This document shows positions 24,619 through 33,517 of a DNA stretch of 64,000 bases, piece after piece. This DNA comes from Chersky-840 sp963794615 (GTDB lineage Bacteria; Actinomycetota; Acidimicrobiia; Acidimicrobiales; UBA8190). The DNA lies in contig CAWCEP010000010.1 in NCBI GenBank assembly GCA_963794615.1, positions 62,001-126,000 on the forward strand. The letters are read 5' to 3'. Made by a program: the position numbers and the translations under genes. The notes under the pieces were generated by a model. The model had not been told where the DNA came from. It was given only the letters and a program-made list of their open reading frames with translations, and made no database searches. The first letter of the stretch is position 1, and every line of letters begins with the position of its first letter.

Positions 24619-25364
24619 CCGACCGGCGCGCCTTGCGGGCCGACGGCCGGGACGTGGCCGAGCTGCGCCCGGTGACGTTCGAGCGCGACTTCACCGAGTT
24701 CGCCAACGGCTCGGTCCTGGTGTCGATGGGCAAGACCAAGGTCCTGTGCACGGCGTCGGTCGAGGACCGCGTCCCGCCCTGGTTGCGCGGCGGCGGCAAG
24801 GGCTGGGTCACCGCCGAGTACTCGCTGCTGCCGGGTTCGTCGGCCGAGCGGGTGGGCCGCGAGGCGGCCAAGGGCAAGCAGTCGGGCCGGACGCATGAGA
24901 TCCAGCGCCTCATCGGCCGGTCGCTGCGGGCCGTGACCGACCTCGTCGCCATGGGCGAGCTGTCGGTGACGGTGGACTGCGACGCCTTGCAGGCCGACGG
25001 CGGGACGCGCACCGCCTCGATCTGCGGCGCCTACGTGGCGTTGCACGACTGCTTCACGCGCCTGGTCCATACACGGGTGCTGTCGTCGCACCCCCTCACC
25101 GACGCCTGCGCGGCGGTGTCGGTGGGCGTCGTCGACGGCGCCTGCCTGTTGGACCTCGACTACTCCGAGGACTCGCGGGCCGAGGTGGACATGAACGTCG
25201 TCATGACGGGGTCGGGCCGGTTCGTGGAGGTCCAGGGCACCGCCGAGGGGATGGCCTTCACCCGCGGCGAGCTCGACGAGCTGGTGGGCCTGGCCGAAAA
25301 GGGCATCGGGGTGCTGCTCGACGAGCAACGCGCCGTCCTCGCCGAGCCGCCCCCTCCTCGGTGA
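24615..25364 (+). CDS. rph: Ribonuclease PH
   Basis: 249 residues from GTG 24615. Phosphorolytic 3'-5' exoribonuclease that trims tRNA 3' ends. Typical segments: RADGRDVAELRPV, ANGSVLVSMGKTKVLCTASVE, GWVTAEYSLLPGSS, the phosphate-site GRTHEIQRLIGRSLRA, DCDALQADGGTRTASI and MNVVMTGSGRFVEVQGTAEG. Length matches the family (about 240-260). Start and stop overlap the neighbours by four bases on both sides (GTGA), so murI to rdgB appear to be one translationally coupled operon. Confidence 0.96.
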   Translation: MTDRRALRADGRDVAELRPVTFERDFTEFANGSVLVSMGKTKVLCTASVEDRVPPWLRGGGKGWVTAEYSLLPGSSAERVGREAAKGKQSGRTHEIQRLIGRSLRAVTDLVAMGELSVTVDCDALQADGGTRTASICGAYVALHDCFTRLVHTRVLSSHPLTDACAAVSVGVVDGACLLDLDYSEDSRAEVDMNVVMTGSGRFVEVQGTAEGMAFTRGELDELVGLAEKGIGVLLDEQRAVLAEPPPPR

Positions 25365-26011
25365 CCACCGGCGGGGGCGACGGCAACGGCGTGGGCGCCA
25401 CCGGGAGGCTCCGCATGGTGCTCGCCACCGCCAACCCCGACAAGGCGGCCGAGATCGTGGCGCTCGTGTCCGACACGGTGGGGGACCGGGTCGAGCTCGT
25501 GGCCCGGCCCCCGTCGGTCGGCGAGGTGGAGGAGACCGGCGACACTCTCGAGGACAACGCCCGGCTCAAGGCGGTGGCGCTCGTGAAGGCGACGGGGTTG
25601 CCCGCTATCGCCGATGACACCGGGCTCGAGGTCGAGGCGCTCGGAGGCGGGCCGGGTGTGCGCTCGTCGCGCTACTCGGGCGAGCACGCCACCTACGACG
25701 ACAACGTGACCAAGCTCCTCGCCGAGCTCGACGCGGCCGGCGCCCACGCTCCCGAGGCCCGCCGGGCCCGGTTCCGGACCGTGGCCATGGCCTGCTTCCC
25801 GGGCGGGCGCGAGGTGGCGGCCCACGGTGTGGTGGAGGGGACGATCTCGCCCGAGCGGCGGGGGACGGGCGGCTTCGGCTACGACCCCGTGTTCATCCCC
25901 GACGGCGGGGACGGGCGGACCTACGCCGAGATGCCGAGCACCGAGAAGAACACTCGCTCGCACCGGGCCCGGGCCTTCCGGGCCCTCGCCATCGGCCTGC
26001 TGTCGGGCTGA
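25361..26011 (+). CDS. rdgB: XTP/dITP pyrophosphatase (Ham1/RdgB)
   Basis: 216 residues. It removes non-canonical purine nucleoside triphosphates. Motifs: MVLATANPDKAAEI at the start of the fold, TLEDNARLKA, IADDTGLEVEALGGGPGVRSSRY, EGTISPERRGTGGFGYDPVF and the final TYAEMPSTEKNTRSHRARAF. A 17-residue Gly-rich N-terminal extension precedes the core. Last gene of the murI-rdgB operon, its GTG overlapping the rph stop. Confidence 0.95.
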   Translation: MTTGGGDGNGVGATGRLRMVLATANPDKAAEIVALVSDTVGDRVELVARPPSVGEVEETGDTLEDNARLKAVALVKATGLPAIADDTGLEVEALGGGPGVRSSRYSGEHATYDDNVTKLLAELDAAGAHAPEARRARFRTVAMACFPGGREVAAHGVVEGTISPERRGTGGFGYDPVFIPDGGDGRTYAEMPSTEKNTRSHRARAFRALAIGLLSG

Positions 26012-26021
26012 GGGCGCCGGG

Positions 26022-26909
26022 TCACCGCAGGCGCCACGTCACCCGTTCCCCCGAGGCGAAACGGGCCTGACCCTCCGCCAGGGCGGCGGGGTCGTTGCCG
26101 AGGCCCACGAACGCCCACCCCAGCCCGAGCGCCTGGCTGCGAGACAGCTCGCGCCCCGCCCACAGGGCCCGCAGGGTCCCCTGGACCGCCACCGGATGGG
26201 CCTTGGCGATCTCCGCCGCCGCCCACTGGGCCCGGTCCCGGAGCTCGTCGGCCGGCACCACCTCGGTGACGAGGCCGATCTGGAGGGCCCGCTGGGCGCT
26301 CATGCGCTCCGCGCTCCCGAGCAGGGTGAGCCGGACGAGGTCACCGAAGGGCATGCGATCGGTCATCTGGAGGGGCTCGAAGGCGGCCGCCATGTTGAAG
26401 GTGAGATGGGGGTCGAAGAAGGTGGCGTGGTCGGCCGCGATCATGAAGTCGACCTCGCCCAGCATGTAGAAGGCGCCCCCGCAGGCGATGCCGTTGATCG
26501 CCGCGATGACCGGCTTCCACAGGTCGTTGGCCTTGGGGCCGAGGTTCTCCCCGGGGTCGTCGAACATGAACGGCGTCGAGCCCGACCCGATGTGCACGGG
26601 CTCGTCCTCGGCGGGGCCCGACGCGGGGCTGCCCGATCCAGAAGCGCCCGACCCCGGTGCCCCCGACCGTCCCGGTCGGGGCCCGTCGGCCAGCGCCTCG
26701 GAGCGGTCGATGCCGGTGCAGAAGGCCTTGTCCCCGGCCCCGGTCAGGACCACCACCCGGACGTCGTCGTGGCGCCGGAGCCAGCGCCACACGCTGCGCA
26801 GCTCGCGCTGCATGGTGGTGTTGAAGGCGTTCATGACGTCGGGCCGGTTCAGGGTGACCCACGCCACGCCCTCGGACTCCTCGTAGCCGAGCGTCTCGAA
26901 CTCGGGCAT
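26022..26909 (-). CDS. Enoyl-CoA hydratase/isomerase (crotonase family)
   Basis: 295 residues from ATG 26909 (ribosome site CGAGGAAG). Crotonase features: WVTLNRPDVMNAFNTTMQREL, VVVLTGAGDKAFCTGIDRSE (first oxyanion segment) and PVIAAINGIACGGAFYMLGEVDFMIAAD (second oxyanion Gly). Between them, residues about 80-115 hold a Gly/Ser/Pro-rich insert (PGSGASGSGSPASGP) not found in standard members. The catalytic Glu pair cannot be placed with certainty, so hydratase versus isomerase is open. Divergent from the MaoC gene at 27328 and presumably part of the same acyl-CoA catabolism. Confidence 0.85.
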   Translation of the reverse strand: MPEFETLGYEESEGVAWVTLNRPDVMNAFNTTMQRELRSVWRWLRRHDDVRVVVLTGAGDKAFCTGIDRSEALADGPRPGRSGAPGSGASGSGSPASGPAEDEPVHIGSGSTPFMFDDPGENLGPKANDLWKPVIAAINGIACGGAFYMLGEVDFMIAADHATFFDPHLTFNMAAAFEPLQMTDRMPFGDLVRLTLLGSAERMSAQRALQIGLVTEVVPADELRDRAQWAAAEIAKAHPVAVQGTLRALWAGRELSRSQALGLGWAFVGLGNDPAALAEGQARFASGERVTWRLR

Positions 26910-27006
26910 CGCTTCCTCGCCGTGGTCGTCGGGACCGCCGGAGGCGTCCGGCGTCTCGGGCGGGCCGCGGGCACGGTAGCAGGGGCGAGAAGCGGTGGGC
27001 ACGCCG

Positions 27007-27050
27007 GGGCCTGTCCGATCACTCTGGGGGCTGCTCGATCGGACAGGCCC
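27007..27050. repeat. Perfect 14-bp inverted repeat with 16-base loop
   Basis: GGGCCTGTCCGATC at 27007-27020 pairs exactly with GATCGGACAGGCCC at 27037-27050. It lies in the middle of a divergent intergenic region, about 100 bases upstream of one gene and 280 of the other, so an operator for a large dimeric regulator or a structured RNA are both possible. As a terminator its place would be odd. Confidence 0.75.
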
Positions 27051-27180
27051 GGCGGTCCGTACAGCTCCGGGTGGTGGCCGGGGGCATGTTCGGCACCGGC
27101 CCGGTGCTCGCCTCCGACCGGGAAAAGCAGCGGGCGACGAAGCTCCCGACATCTTGAGCCATGGCCGCTCGCCCCCACTA

Positions 27181-27194
27181 GGGACCAAAGTCCC
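27181..27194. promoter_or_regulatory. DosR/DevR-box-like palindrome
   Basis: GGGACCAAAGTCCC differs by one base from the mycobacterial hypoxia-regulator box core GGGACTWWAGTCCC. It sits 134 bases upstream of the MaoC-type start at 27328. No DosR gene is in the window. The match may be chance or another regulator using a similar palindrome. Confidence 0.4.
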
Positions 27195-27327
27195 TATTGC
27201 GCCCCGAGCGGGCGTGGCCCGCATTGGCGGTGTGGCCTCCATTGGCGGCACAGTGTCACGGCGCCGATGGGGCTCGGCGCCTATGGGGAAGACCGGTCGC
27301 ACCGGTCACGGCCAGGGGAGGAGCACG

Positions 27328-27825
27328 ATGTCGGACGACGAGCTGAGCAAGATCATCGGCAAGCCCATGAGCAAGTCCCGGGTCGTCGTCGAACGCGGAC
27401 CGGTCGCCAACTTCGCCACCGCCGTGTGCGACGCCAACCCCGTCTATCGCGACCCCCGGGCCGCCGCCGAGGCCGGCTTCGACGCCATCCCGGTGCCGCC
27501 GACGTTCCCCTTCGTCATGCAGACCTGGGGCGAGTTCCCCGAGGCGCAGCCCACCGACAAGCCCAAGGGCAATCCCATGGGCGAGGTCATCGGCCCGCTC
27601 ATGGCCAAGGGCGGCATCATCCTCCACGGCGAGCAGGAGTTCATCTACCACCGGCCCGTGGTGGTGGGGGACGTGCTCGTGGGGGAGGGCCACGTCACCG
27701 ACGCCTACGCCAAGGAGTCCAAGGGCACGACCATGACCTTCCTCGTGACCGAGACGGTGTGGCGGGACGAGGCGACGTCGGAGCCCGTGGTCACGTCGCG
27801 CTTCAACCTCATCCACCGCGGCTGA
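27328..27825 (+). CDS. MaoC-type (R)-hydratase, FAS1-like dehydratase subunit
   Basis: 165 residues, ATG 27328 with ribosome site AGGGGAGGAG. Single hot-dog domain like HadA/HadC and the N-terminal half of MaoC hydratases: RGPVANFATAVCDANPVYRD, PPTFPFVMQTWGE, then ILHGEQEFIYHRPVVVGDVL and the closing VTETVWRDE. This type lacks the catalytic Asp/His hydratase motif and works as the non-catalytic, substrate-binding half of a heterodimer. The gene at 30708 is the matching catalytic half. Together they would hydrate a 2-enoyl-CoA to the (R)-3-hydroxyacyl form. Confidence 0.8.
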   Translation: MSDDELSKIIGKPMSKSRVVVERGPVANFATAVCDANPVYRDPRAAAEAGFDAIPVPPTFPFVMQTWGEFPEAQPTDKPKGNPMGEVIGPLMAKGGIILHGEQEFIYHRPVVVGDVLVGEGHVTDAYAKESKGTTMTFLVTETVWRDEATSEPVVTSRFNLIHRG

Positions 27826-27838
27826 CCCGACCCCCGGC

Positions 27839-28289
27839 GTGAAGACGTCTCTGCTCACCGGGGCCGCAGTGGGCGGCGGTCCTGCGCATCGGGCTCGGGC
27901 TGTGGTGGCTCGAGAGCTTCCGGCACAAGAACCTCGAGGCCTGGATCAAGCGCCAGGCGGGGATCAACTGGGCCGCCGACATCGCCGCCAAGCACCGGTG
28001 GAAACTCGTCGGCACGGGCTTCGACGCCGTGGTGAAGCCCCATCCCAAGGCCATGACCTGGGTCATCCTCATGAGCGAGCTGTCGCTCGGGATCGGGCTG
28101 ACCTTCGGGTTCCTCACCCCCGTCGCCGCCTTCGCCAGCATCGCCCTCAACCTCTTGTACTTCGTCCTCATGATCCATGACTGGGCGGAGCAAGGGCAGA
28201 ACGCCATGATGGTCCTGGCCGCGGCGGTGATCCTGGGGACCCACGGCTGGCAGGTGTGGTCCATCGACCACCTCATCGGTTGGTTCTGA
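27839..28289 (+). CDS. DoxX-family membrane protein, one apparent frameshift
   Basis: About 149 residues once one base is removed. A start at GTG 27839 reads VKTSLLTG, and the rest is in the next frame: WAAVLRIGLGLWWLESFRHKN, WKLVGTGFDAVVKPHP, then membrane helices SELSLGIGLTFGFLTP, ALNLLYFVLMIHDWA and MMVLAAAVILGTHG. The join falls at a GGGG run near 27859-27862 and the total length is 3n+1, so one extra base explains it. Four helices with a cytoplasmic amphipathic stretch fit DoxX-like proteins, which are often of unknown role near redox enzymes. Confidence 0.65.
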
Positions 28290-28362
28290 CGGACCGCCGG
28301 ACGCAGCAGCACCGGCAACGCAGCAACACCGGGCAACACGGACAGCGGACAGGGAGTCGGGC

Positions 28363-30613
28363 ATGCCCATCGGCATCGGGGAGGACCACGAGGAGCTGCG
28401 CCGCACCGTGCGGCGCTGGCTCGAGGCGCGCTGCCCGCCCGCGGTGGCCCGCGCCCTGCTCGACGCCGAGACCGAGACCATGCCGCCGTTCTGGGACGAG
28501 TTGGCCGCGCCAGGGTTGGCTCGGGCATCCACGTGGCCGAGGAGTACGGCGGCCAGGGCTTCGGCATGCTCGAGCTCGCCGTGGTCGTCGAGGAGATGGC
28601 CCGGGCCGTGATGCCCGGGCCGGCCCTGCCCACCATGCTCGGCGCCGCCGTGGTGGCGGCCGGGGCCGACGACCCCCAGCGCAAGGCGCTGCTGCCGGCC
28701 ATGGTCGACGGCACCGTCCCCACCGCCGTGGTCCTGCCCGGCGCCGGGACCCTCGACGGCCCGGCGCGCCGGCGACGGCTCGCTCGACGTCGATGGTGCG
28801 GTGGGGCCCGTGCTCGGCGCCACCCTGGCCAGGCGGCTCCTCGCCCCCGTGGCCGTCGAGGGTGGCGGCGTCGAGGGTGGCCGCCGTCGTGTGGTGCGTC
28901 ATCGACCTCGACGGCGCCGGGGTCAGCGCCGCTCCGCTCGGCCAGCCTCGACCCGACCCGCCGGGTGGGAACGGTGCGCGTGGAGGGCCTCGTGGTCGAG
29001 CCCGAACGCCAGCTGCCGGCGGTGTCGAGCACCACGGTGCGAGACCTGGCCCTCGTGCTCGCCGCCGCCGAGTGCGCCGGCGGGGCGCGCTGGTGTCTCG
29101 ACGTCGGGACGGCCTACGCCATCGAGCGGCGCCAGTTCGGCCGCCCCATCGGGCAGTTCCAGGCCATCAAGCACCGCCTGGCCGACATGCTGGTGGCGGT
29201 CGAGCAGGTCACCGCGCTGGCGTGGGACACCGCCCAGGCCGCCGACGCCGGCGACGCCGCCCAGGCCCAGCTGTCGGCCGTGCTGGCCGGGGCCTTCGCC
29301 CTCGACGCCTCGTCGAGTGCGCCAAGGGCTGCATCCAGATCCTGGGGGGGATGGGCTTCACCTGGGAGCACGACGCCCACCTGTACCTGCGCCGGGCGCT
29401 GTCGCTGCGCCAGCTGGTGGGCCCGAGCTCGGCGCCTGCGGGTCGAGGCGCACGCGCGCCGCCCTCGACGGCAGCCGGCGCCGGCTCGTGCTGGATCTCC
29501 CCGAGGAAGCCGAGCGCATCCGGGAGCAGGTCCGCGCCGGTGGTGGCCGAGGTGGCCGCCGCGCCCGACCACGACGAGCGACGTCGGCGGCTGGTCGACG
29601 CCGGGCTTCTCACCCCGCACTGGCCGGTGCCGTGGGGACGGGGTGCGGGCCCGGTCGAGCAGCTCGTGATCGACGAGGAGCTCGCCGCCGCCCGCGTGCA
29701 CCGGCCCCATCTGGCCGTGGGCGCGTGGGCGCTGCCCACCATCATCGCCCACGGGACCGCTCGAGCAGCAGGAGCGCTGGGTGGGTCCCACCATGCGGGG
29801 CGAGCTCGTGTGGTGCCAGCTGTTCAGCGAGCCCGGGGCCGGCAGCGACCTCGCCGCCCTGGCGATGCGGGCCACGCGCCACGACGGCGGCTGGGTGCTC
29901 AACGGCCAGAAGGTGTGGACCTCGATCGCCATGCGCGCCGACTGGGGGATCTGCCTGGCCCGCAGCGACCCCGACGCCGCCAAGCACGAGGGCATCACCT
30001 ACTTCATCGTCGACATGCACACCGAGGGCATCGAGGTGCGGCCGCTGCGCGAGATCACCGGGGCGGCGATGTTCAACGAGGTGTTCTTCACCGACGTCTT
30101 CGTGCCCGACGACTGCGTGGTGGGGCAGGTCAACGGGGGATGGCGCCTGGCCCGCACCACCCTGGCCAACGAGCGGGTGTCCATGGCCTCGGGGGCCACG
30201 TGGGGATTCGGGATCGAGGGGATCCTCAAGGGCATCCAGGCCGGCTCCGAAGACACCGCGGCTCGAAGACGCCGTCGTCCTCGACGGTGTCGGGAGCCTG
30301 CTGGCCGAGGCCCAGTCGCTGGCGCTGCTCGGCGCCCGGACCACGCTGCGGTCGGTGTCGGGCGTCGAGCCCGGTCCCGAGGCGAGCGTGCGCAAGCTGC
30401 TCGGCGCCGAGCACGAGCAACGCCTCCAGGAGTTCGGGCTCGTGCAGCTCGGTGCCCGCGAGCGCCACCACCGAGGGCGACGCGGGCCGGTGGAGCCAGG
30501 GCTTTCTCTCGGCCCGGTGTCTGACCATCGCCGGGGGCACGAGCGAGGTGCAGCGCAACGTGATCGGGGAGCGCATCCTGGGCCTGCCCCGCGACCCCGA
30601 GCCCGGGAGCTGA
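28363..30613 (+). CDS. Two-domain acyl-CoA dehydrogenase (FadE34-like), many apparent frameshifts
   Basis: Read through all three frames this is one protein of about 745 residues made of two acyl-CoA dehydrogenase halves. First half: HEELRRTVRRWLEARCPP, LGIHVAEEYGGQGFGMLELA, ERRQFGRPIGQFQAIKHRLADM, CIQILGGMGFTWEHDAHLYL. Second half: MRGELVWCQLFSEPGAGSDL, NGQKVWTSIAMRADWG, FVPDDCVVGQVNGGW and IAGGTSEVQRNVIGERILGL. M. tuberculosis FadE34 has such a fused layout and acts on steroid side-chain CoA thioesters. Here that is a suggestion. About ten breaks occur (near 28510, 28765, 28870, 28935, 29325, 29445, 29535, 29757, 30262 and 30470), all explained by +1 insertions (13 in total). ATG 28363 has an AGGGAG ribosome site. 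Confidence 0.7.
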
Positions 30614-30707
30614 GCGTCACCGGGGTGTGAGCACAGGAACGGTTTTGACACGGTGACGGACACCGACGCCCAAGCTGCGGCGACCGGGCGAGAAGGGACG
30701 GAGGGAC

Positions 30708-31140
30708 ATGGCTGAGGCCACGCGGTACTACGAGGACGTCAAAGAGGGCGACGAGGCGCCGGCCGTCGAGCCACACCCTGACCCGGACCGATCTGGTGCG
30801 CTATGCCGGCGCCTCGGGGGACTACAACCCCATGCACCACGACGAGATCCTCGCCACCGCGGCCGGCCAGCCCAGCGTGTTCGGCCACGGGATGTTCTCC
30901 ATGGGCCTGCTCGGCACGGCCCTCACCGACTACGTCGGGCCCGGCAACCTCACCCACTACAAGGTGCGCTTCTCCCGCCAGACCTGGCCCGGGGAGGAGC
31001 TCACCACCAAGATCGTGGTGACGGGCAAGCGCGTCGAGGACGGCCGCAACCTGGTCGACCTCGAGTGCAGCCTCGCCAACGGCGACGGCGAGGTGAAGGT
31101 CGTGGGCGAGGCCACGGCGGTGCTGCCCAGCAAGGCCTGA
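30708..31140 (+). CDS. MaoC-type (R)-specific enoyl-CoA hydratase, catalytic subunit, one apparent frameshift
   Basis: ATG 30708 with ribosome site ACGGAGGGAC. The start MAEATRYYEDVKEGDEAPAV is in one frame and the rest (LTRTDLVRYAG onward) in another. One extra base near 30770 explains the break and the length is 3n+1. The hydratase motif YAGASGDYNPMHHDE with catalytic Asp and His is intact, as is the GHGMFSMGLLGTAL helix. Final length about 143 residues, as in HadB-like proteins. Probably pairs with the non-catalytic subunit at 27328. Confidence 0.78.
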
Positions 31141-31234
31141 GGCGGCGCCCCCGGGGGCGCTCGCTCAGGACCTGGTGCTGGGTTCGAAATGGACCGGACT
31201 CGCGGCCCGACCCGGGGCCGGCGCCGCGTGTGAC

Positions 31235-31820
31235 TCAGCAGCCCGGCGGGCTCCCGGTCTTGCCTTCGGCCGAGTAGAAGAGCCCGAGCAGCGTGCAGAT
31301 CGTCATCTTGGCCACGAGCCAGTGGCCGTCGGTGAACACGGCGTAGCCGTTGTTGTTGGGCAGGATGGCCGTTCCCCCCGTGCCGAGGATGTCGTAGACG
31401 ACCTTGGCGCACTGCGACCGGCAGGTGCTGCGCGGTGCACTGGCTCGCGGTCAGGATGCTGACGCTGTCGATCTTCGACCCTTGCGACGCGCTCGCCTCG
31501 GACGACGACAGCGCCTGCTGCATCGCGGCGGTGATCGACTGCCCGTCCTGGATGACGGCCACCTTGCTGGCCAGGTCCGGGTTCGCGAGGTTGAACAGCG
31601 TGTTGTAGGTGGTGGCGATGTCGGCCTGGGCCGTGGTGGGGTCGATGGCGACGGTGGTGGTGGTCGCCTTGGTGGTGGTCGTCGCCGAGGGGGTGCTGCT
31701 GCAAGCGGCCGCACCGAGGGTGAGCCCGGCCATGACGGCGACCGCTATGACACGCGGTGTGCGGCGTCGGCCGCGGTGCCTCGTGCCGTCCGCCGTGGTG
31801 GTGCTGAGTAGTCCGAGCAT
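31235..31820 (-). CDS. Lipoprotein with Mtb12-like domain, one apparent frameshift
   Basis: About 194 residues from ATG 31820. A basic leader (RGRRRTPR) is followed by a hydrophobic core and lipobox GAAAC, then a Ser/Thr-rich linker. The domain reads ATTYNTLFNLANPDLASKVAV, SILTASQCTAQHLPV, then in the next frame CAKVVYDILG, ILPNNNGYAVFTDGHWLVAK and TICTLLGLFY, closing SPPGC. This layout, with paired Cys and the 'DG.W.vak.t.C.LL' end, recalls the Mtb12 low-molecular-weight antigen family, from memory only. The break is near 31420 and one extra base explains it. Confidence 0.65.
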
Positions 31821-31909
31821 GGTGTGGGCCTCCCCTTGAATCGGTGCGCCGCTTCCCCTTGGGCTGCCAGAGGTTAACCGGATCCCCGGCGCCGTACCTG
31901 ACATTCTCG

Positions 31910-32895
31910 TCAGGGACGTGCCGATCCGCTGCCGGGGGCCCTCCGGCCCCGAGCCGACCGCCCCGGAAGGTCGGAGGAGGCGGAGCGGATCAGAAGGTGA
32001 AGGGAGGCAGGCCCGAGGCCGCGGGTGGCGAAGAGCGTCGCCTTGTTGTCGGCCAGCTCCTTCGGTGTCCACCCCGTGTCCCGCTTGAGCTGGCCGGCCG
32101 GCTGCCACCCCTGCATGACCCAGACCGACCCGCCGTACACGACGAAGTTCTGCCCGTTCACGTCGGCGGCCTCGTCCGAGGCCAGGAACACCACCAGCGG
32201 GGCCACGTTCTCGGGGGCGAAGGCGTCGAACTTGCCCTCCTCGGCCTTGGCCATGTCGCCGAAGAGGTCCTCGGTCATGCGGGTGCGGGCCCGCGGCGAG
32301 ATGGCGTTGACGGTCACGCCGTAGCGCTCCAGCTCGCGGCCCGAGGATGATGGTCATGGCCGCGATGCCGGCCTTGGCGGCGCCGTAGTTGGCCTGCCCG
32401 GCGTTGCCGAAGAGCCCGGCCTCCGACGCCGTGTTGATGATGCGGCCCGAGACGTCCTCGCCCGCCTTGGCGCGGTTGCGCCAGTGGACCGCGGCGAAGT
32501 GCGACAGTGGCGAAGTGGCCCTTCAGGTGGACGCGGATGACGTCGTCCCAGTCGGACTCGTCCATGTTGAAGCTCATCTTGTCCCGAAGGATGCCGGCGT
32601 TGTTGACGAGGATGTCGAGCTTGCCCCAGGCGTCCACCGCCTGGGCCACCAGCGCCTCGGCCCCGGCCCACGAGCTCACGTCGCAGCTGTTGAGCAGGGC
32701 TTCGCCTCCGGCCGACTTGATGTCCTGCACGGTCTGCTCGGCGGGGTGCACGTCGCTGCCTTCGCCCGCACGCGAGGCGCCGACGTCGTTCACGATGACC
32801 TTGGCACCTTCGGCCGCCAGCAGGAGGGCCTCGGCGCGCCCGATCCCTCGTCCGGCGCCGCTGACGATGGCGGTCTTTCCCTCGAGCATGCCCAT
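31910..32895 (-). CDS. ChsB1-like SDR ((3R)-hydroxyacyl-CoA / hydroxysteroid dehydrogenase), two apparent frameshifts
   Basis: ATG 32895 with ribosome site GGAGGACACCTG. Three frames together give about 327 residues: VSGAGRGIGRAEALLLAAEG (cofactor motif), VNDVGASRAG, DILVNNAGILRDKMSFNM, HWRNRAKAGEDVSGRIINTAS, catalytic YGAAK, RELERYGVTVNAISPRARTRM and VFLASDEAADVNGQ. The HWR segment and the long C-terminal extension resemble mycobacterial ChsB1/HSD4B-type enzymes acting on (3R)-hydroxyacyl-CoA. Joins fall near 32505 and 32342. The length is 3n+2, exactly what two inserted bases would give. It would follow the (R)-hydratase in one pathway. Confidence 0.72.
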
Positions 32896-33094
32896 CAGGT
32901 GTCCTCCTGCTTCTGCTTCACAGCCTCGGGCCCGACGCCCGCCGCCGGGTCCTGCGCCACGTTGACGTCGGATCTGGAACCCGGGCAGCATGGCCGATGG
33001 TGCGAGCCAGGGTCAACATGGCCGCACGCCCGGAAGCGGCCCCTGCCGGGACCGGCGACGACGACATTCCTGAGCGTGAACGAGGCAGAAACCC

Positions 33095-33506
33095 ATGGCG
33101 AGGACCCGGTTCGATCTCCCCACCCCCGACGATTTCACCCAGGCGTGGTGGGACGCGGTCGGCGAGGGCCGTCTCCTGCTCATGCGCTGCTCCACCTGCG
33201 GCCGAGGCGCACTACTACCCCCGGCCCTTCTGCCCCCGTTGCGGCGCCGACACGGTGTCGTGGGAGGAGGCGAGCGGTGACGCCACGCTCTACACGTGGT
33301 CGGTCGTGTACCAGAACGACCTTCCGCCCTTCAACGAGCGGGTGCCCTACGTGGCCGCGGTGGTCGACCTGGCCGAGGGCCCCCGGATGATGACCAACGT
33401 CGTCGGGTGCGAGATCGACGACCTCGCCGTGGGCATGGCGCTGCGCGTGGAGTTCACCGACATCGGCGACGGGTACCACGTGCCCATGTTCCGTCCCGCG
33501 GCGTAG
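33095..33506 (+). CDS. DUF35 / OB-fold acyl-CoA-associated protein, one apparent frameshift
   Basis: About 136 residues from ATG 33095: DDFTQAWWDAVGEGRLLLMRC, a zinc ribbon (CSTC... then YYPRPFCPRCG) and an OB fold (LYTWSVVYQNDLPPFNERVPYVAAVV, VGCEIDDLAVGMALRVEF). The zinc ribbon is split by a break near 33205. Removing one base joins it and the length is 3n+1. DUF35 proteins pair with thiolases or with MaoC hydratases (for example ChsH2 with ChsH1, and Ltp2 aldolase partners) and bind acyl-CoA. That fits the hydratase and dehydrogenase neighbours. No thiolase gene is in the window. Confidence 0.75.
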
Positions 33507-33517
33507 CGGACCCGGCG

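Larger units (their letters stand above)
26910..27327. promoter_or_regulatory. Divergent promoter region of the acyl-CoA catabolic genes
   Basis: 418 bases between the divergent enoyl-CoA hydratase and MaoC genes. It carries the long inverted repeat at 27007-27050, a DosR-like palindrome at 27181-27194, a direct repeat CATTGGCGG at 27222 and 27240, and the MaoC ribosome site. I cannot place -35/-10 boxes confidently. Confidence 0.55.

Noticed and set aside
28363..30613. Several separate acyl-CoA dehydrogenase fragments as distinct genes
   Set aside because: The pieces join in order into one two-domain protein, each break needing only +1 insertions. Separate small genes would lack starts and ribosome sites.
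31145..31160. GCGCCCCCGGGGGCGC palindrome after the MaoC gene as terminator
   Set aside because: It has almost no loop and no T-rich tail. It could be a weak stop signal, but I cannot separate it from chance in GC-rich DNA.
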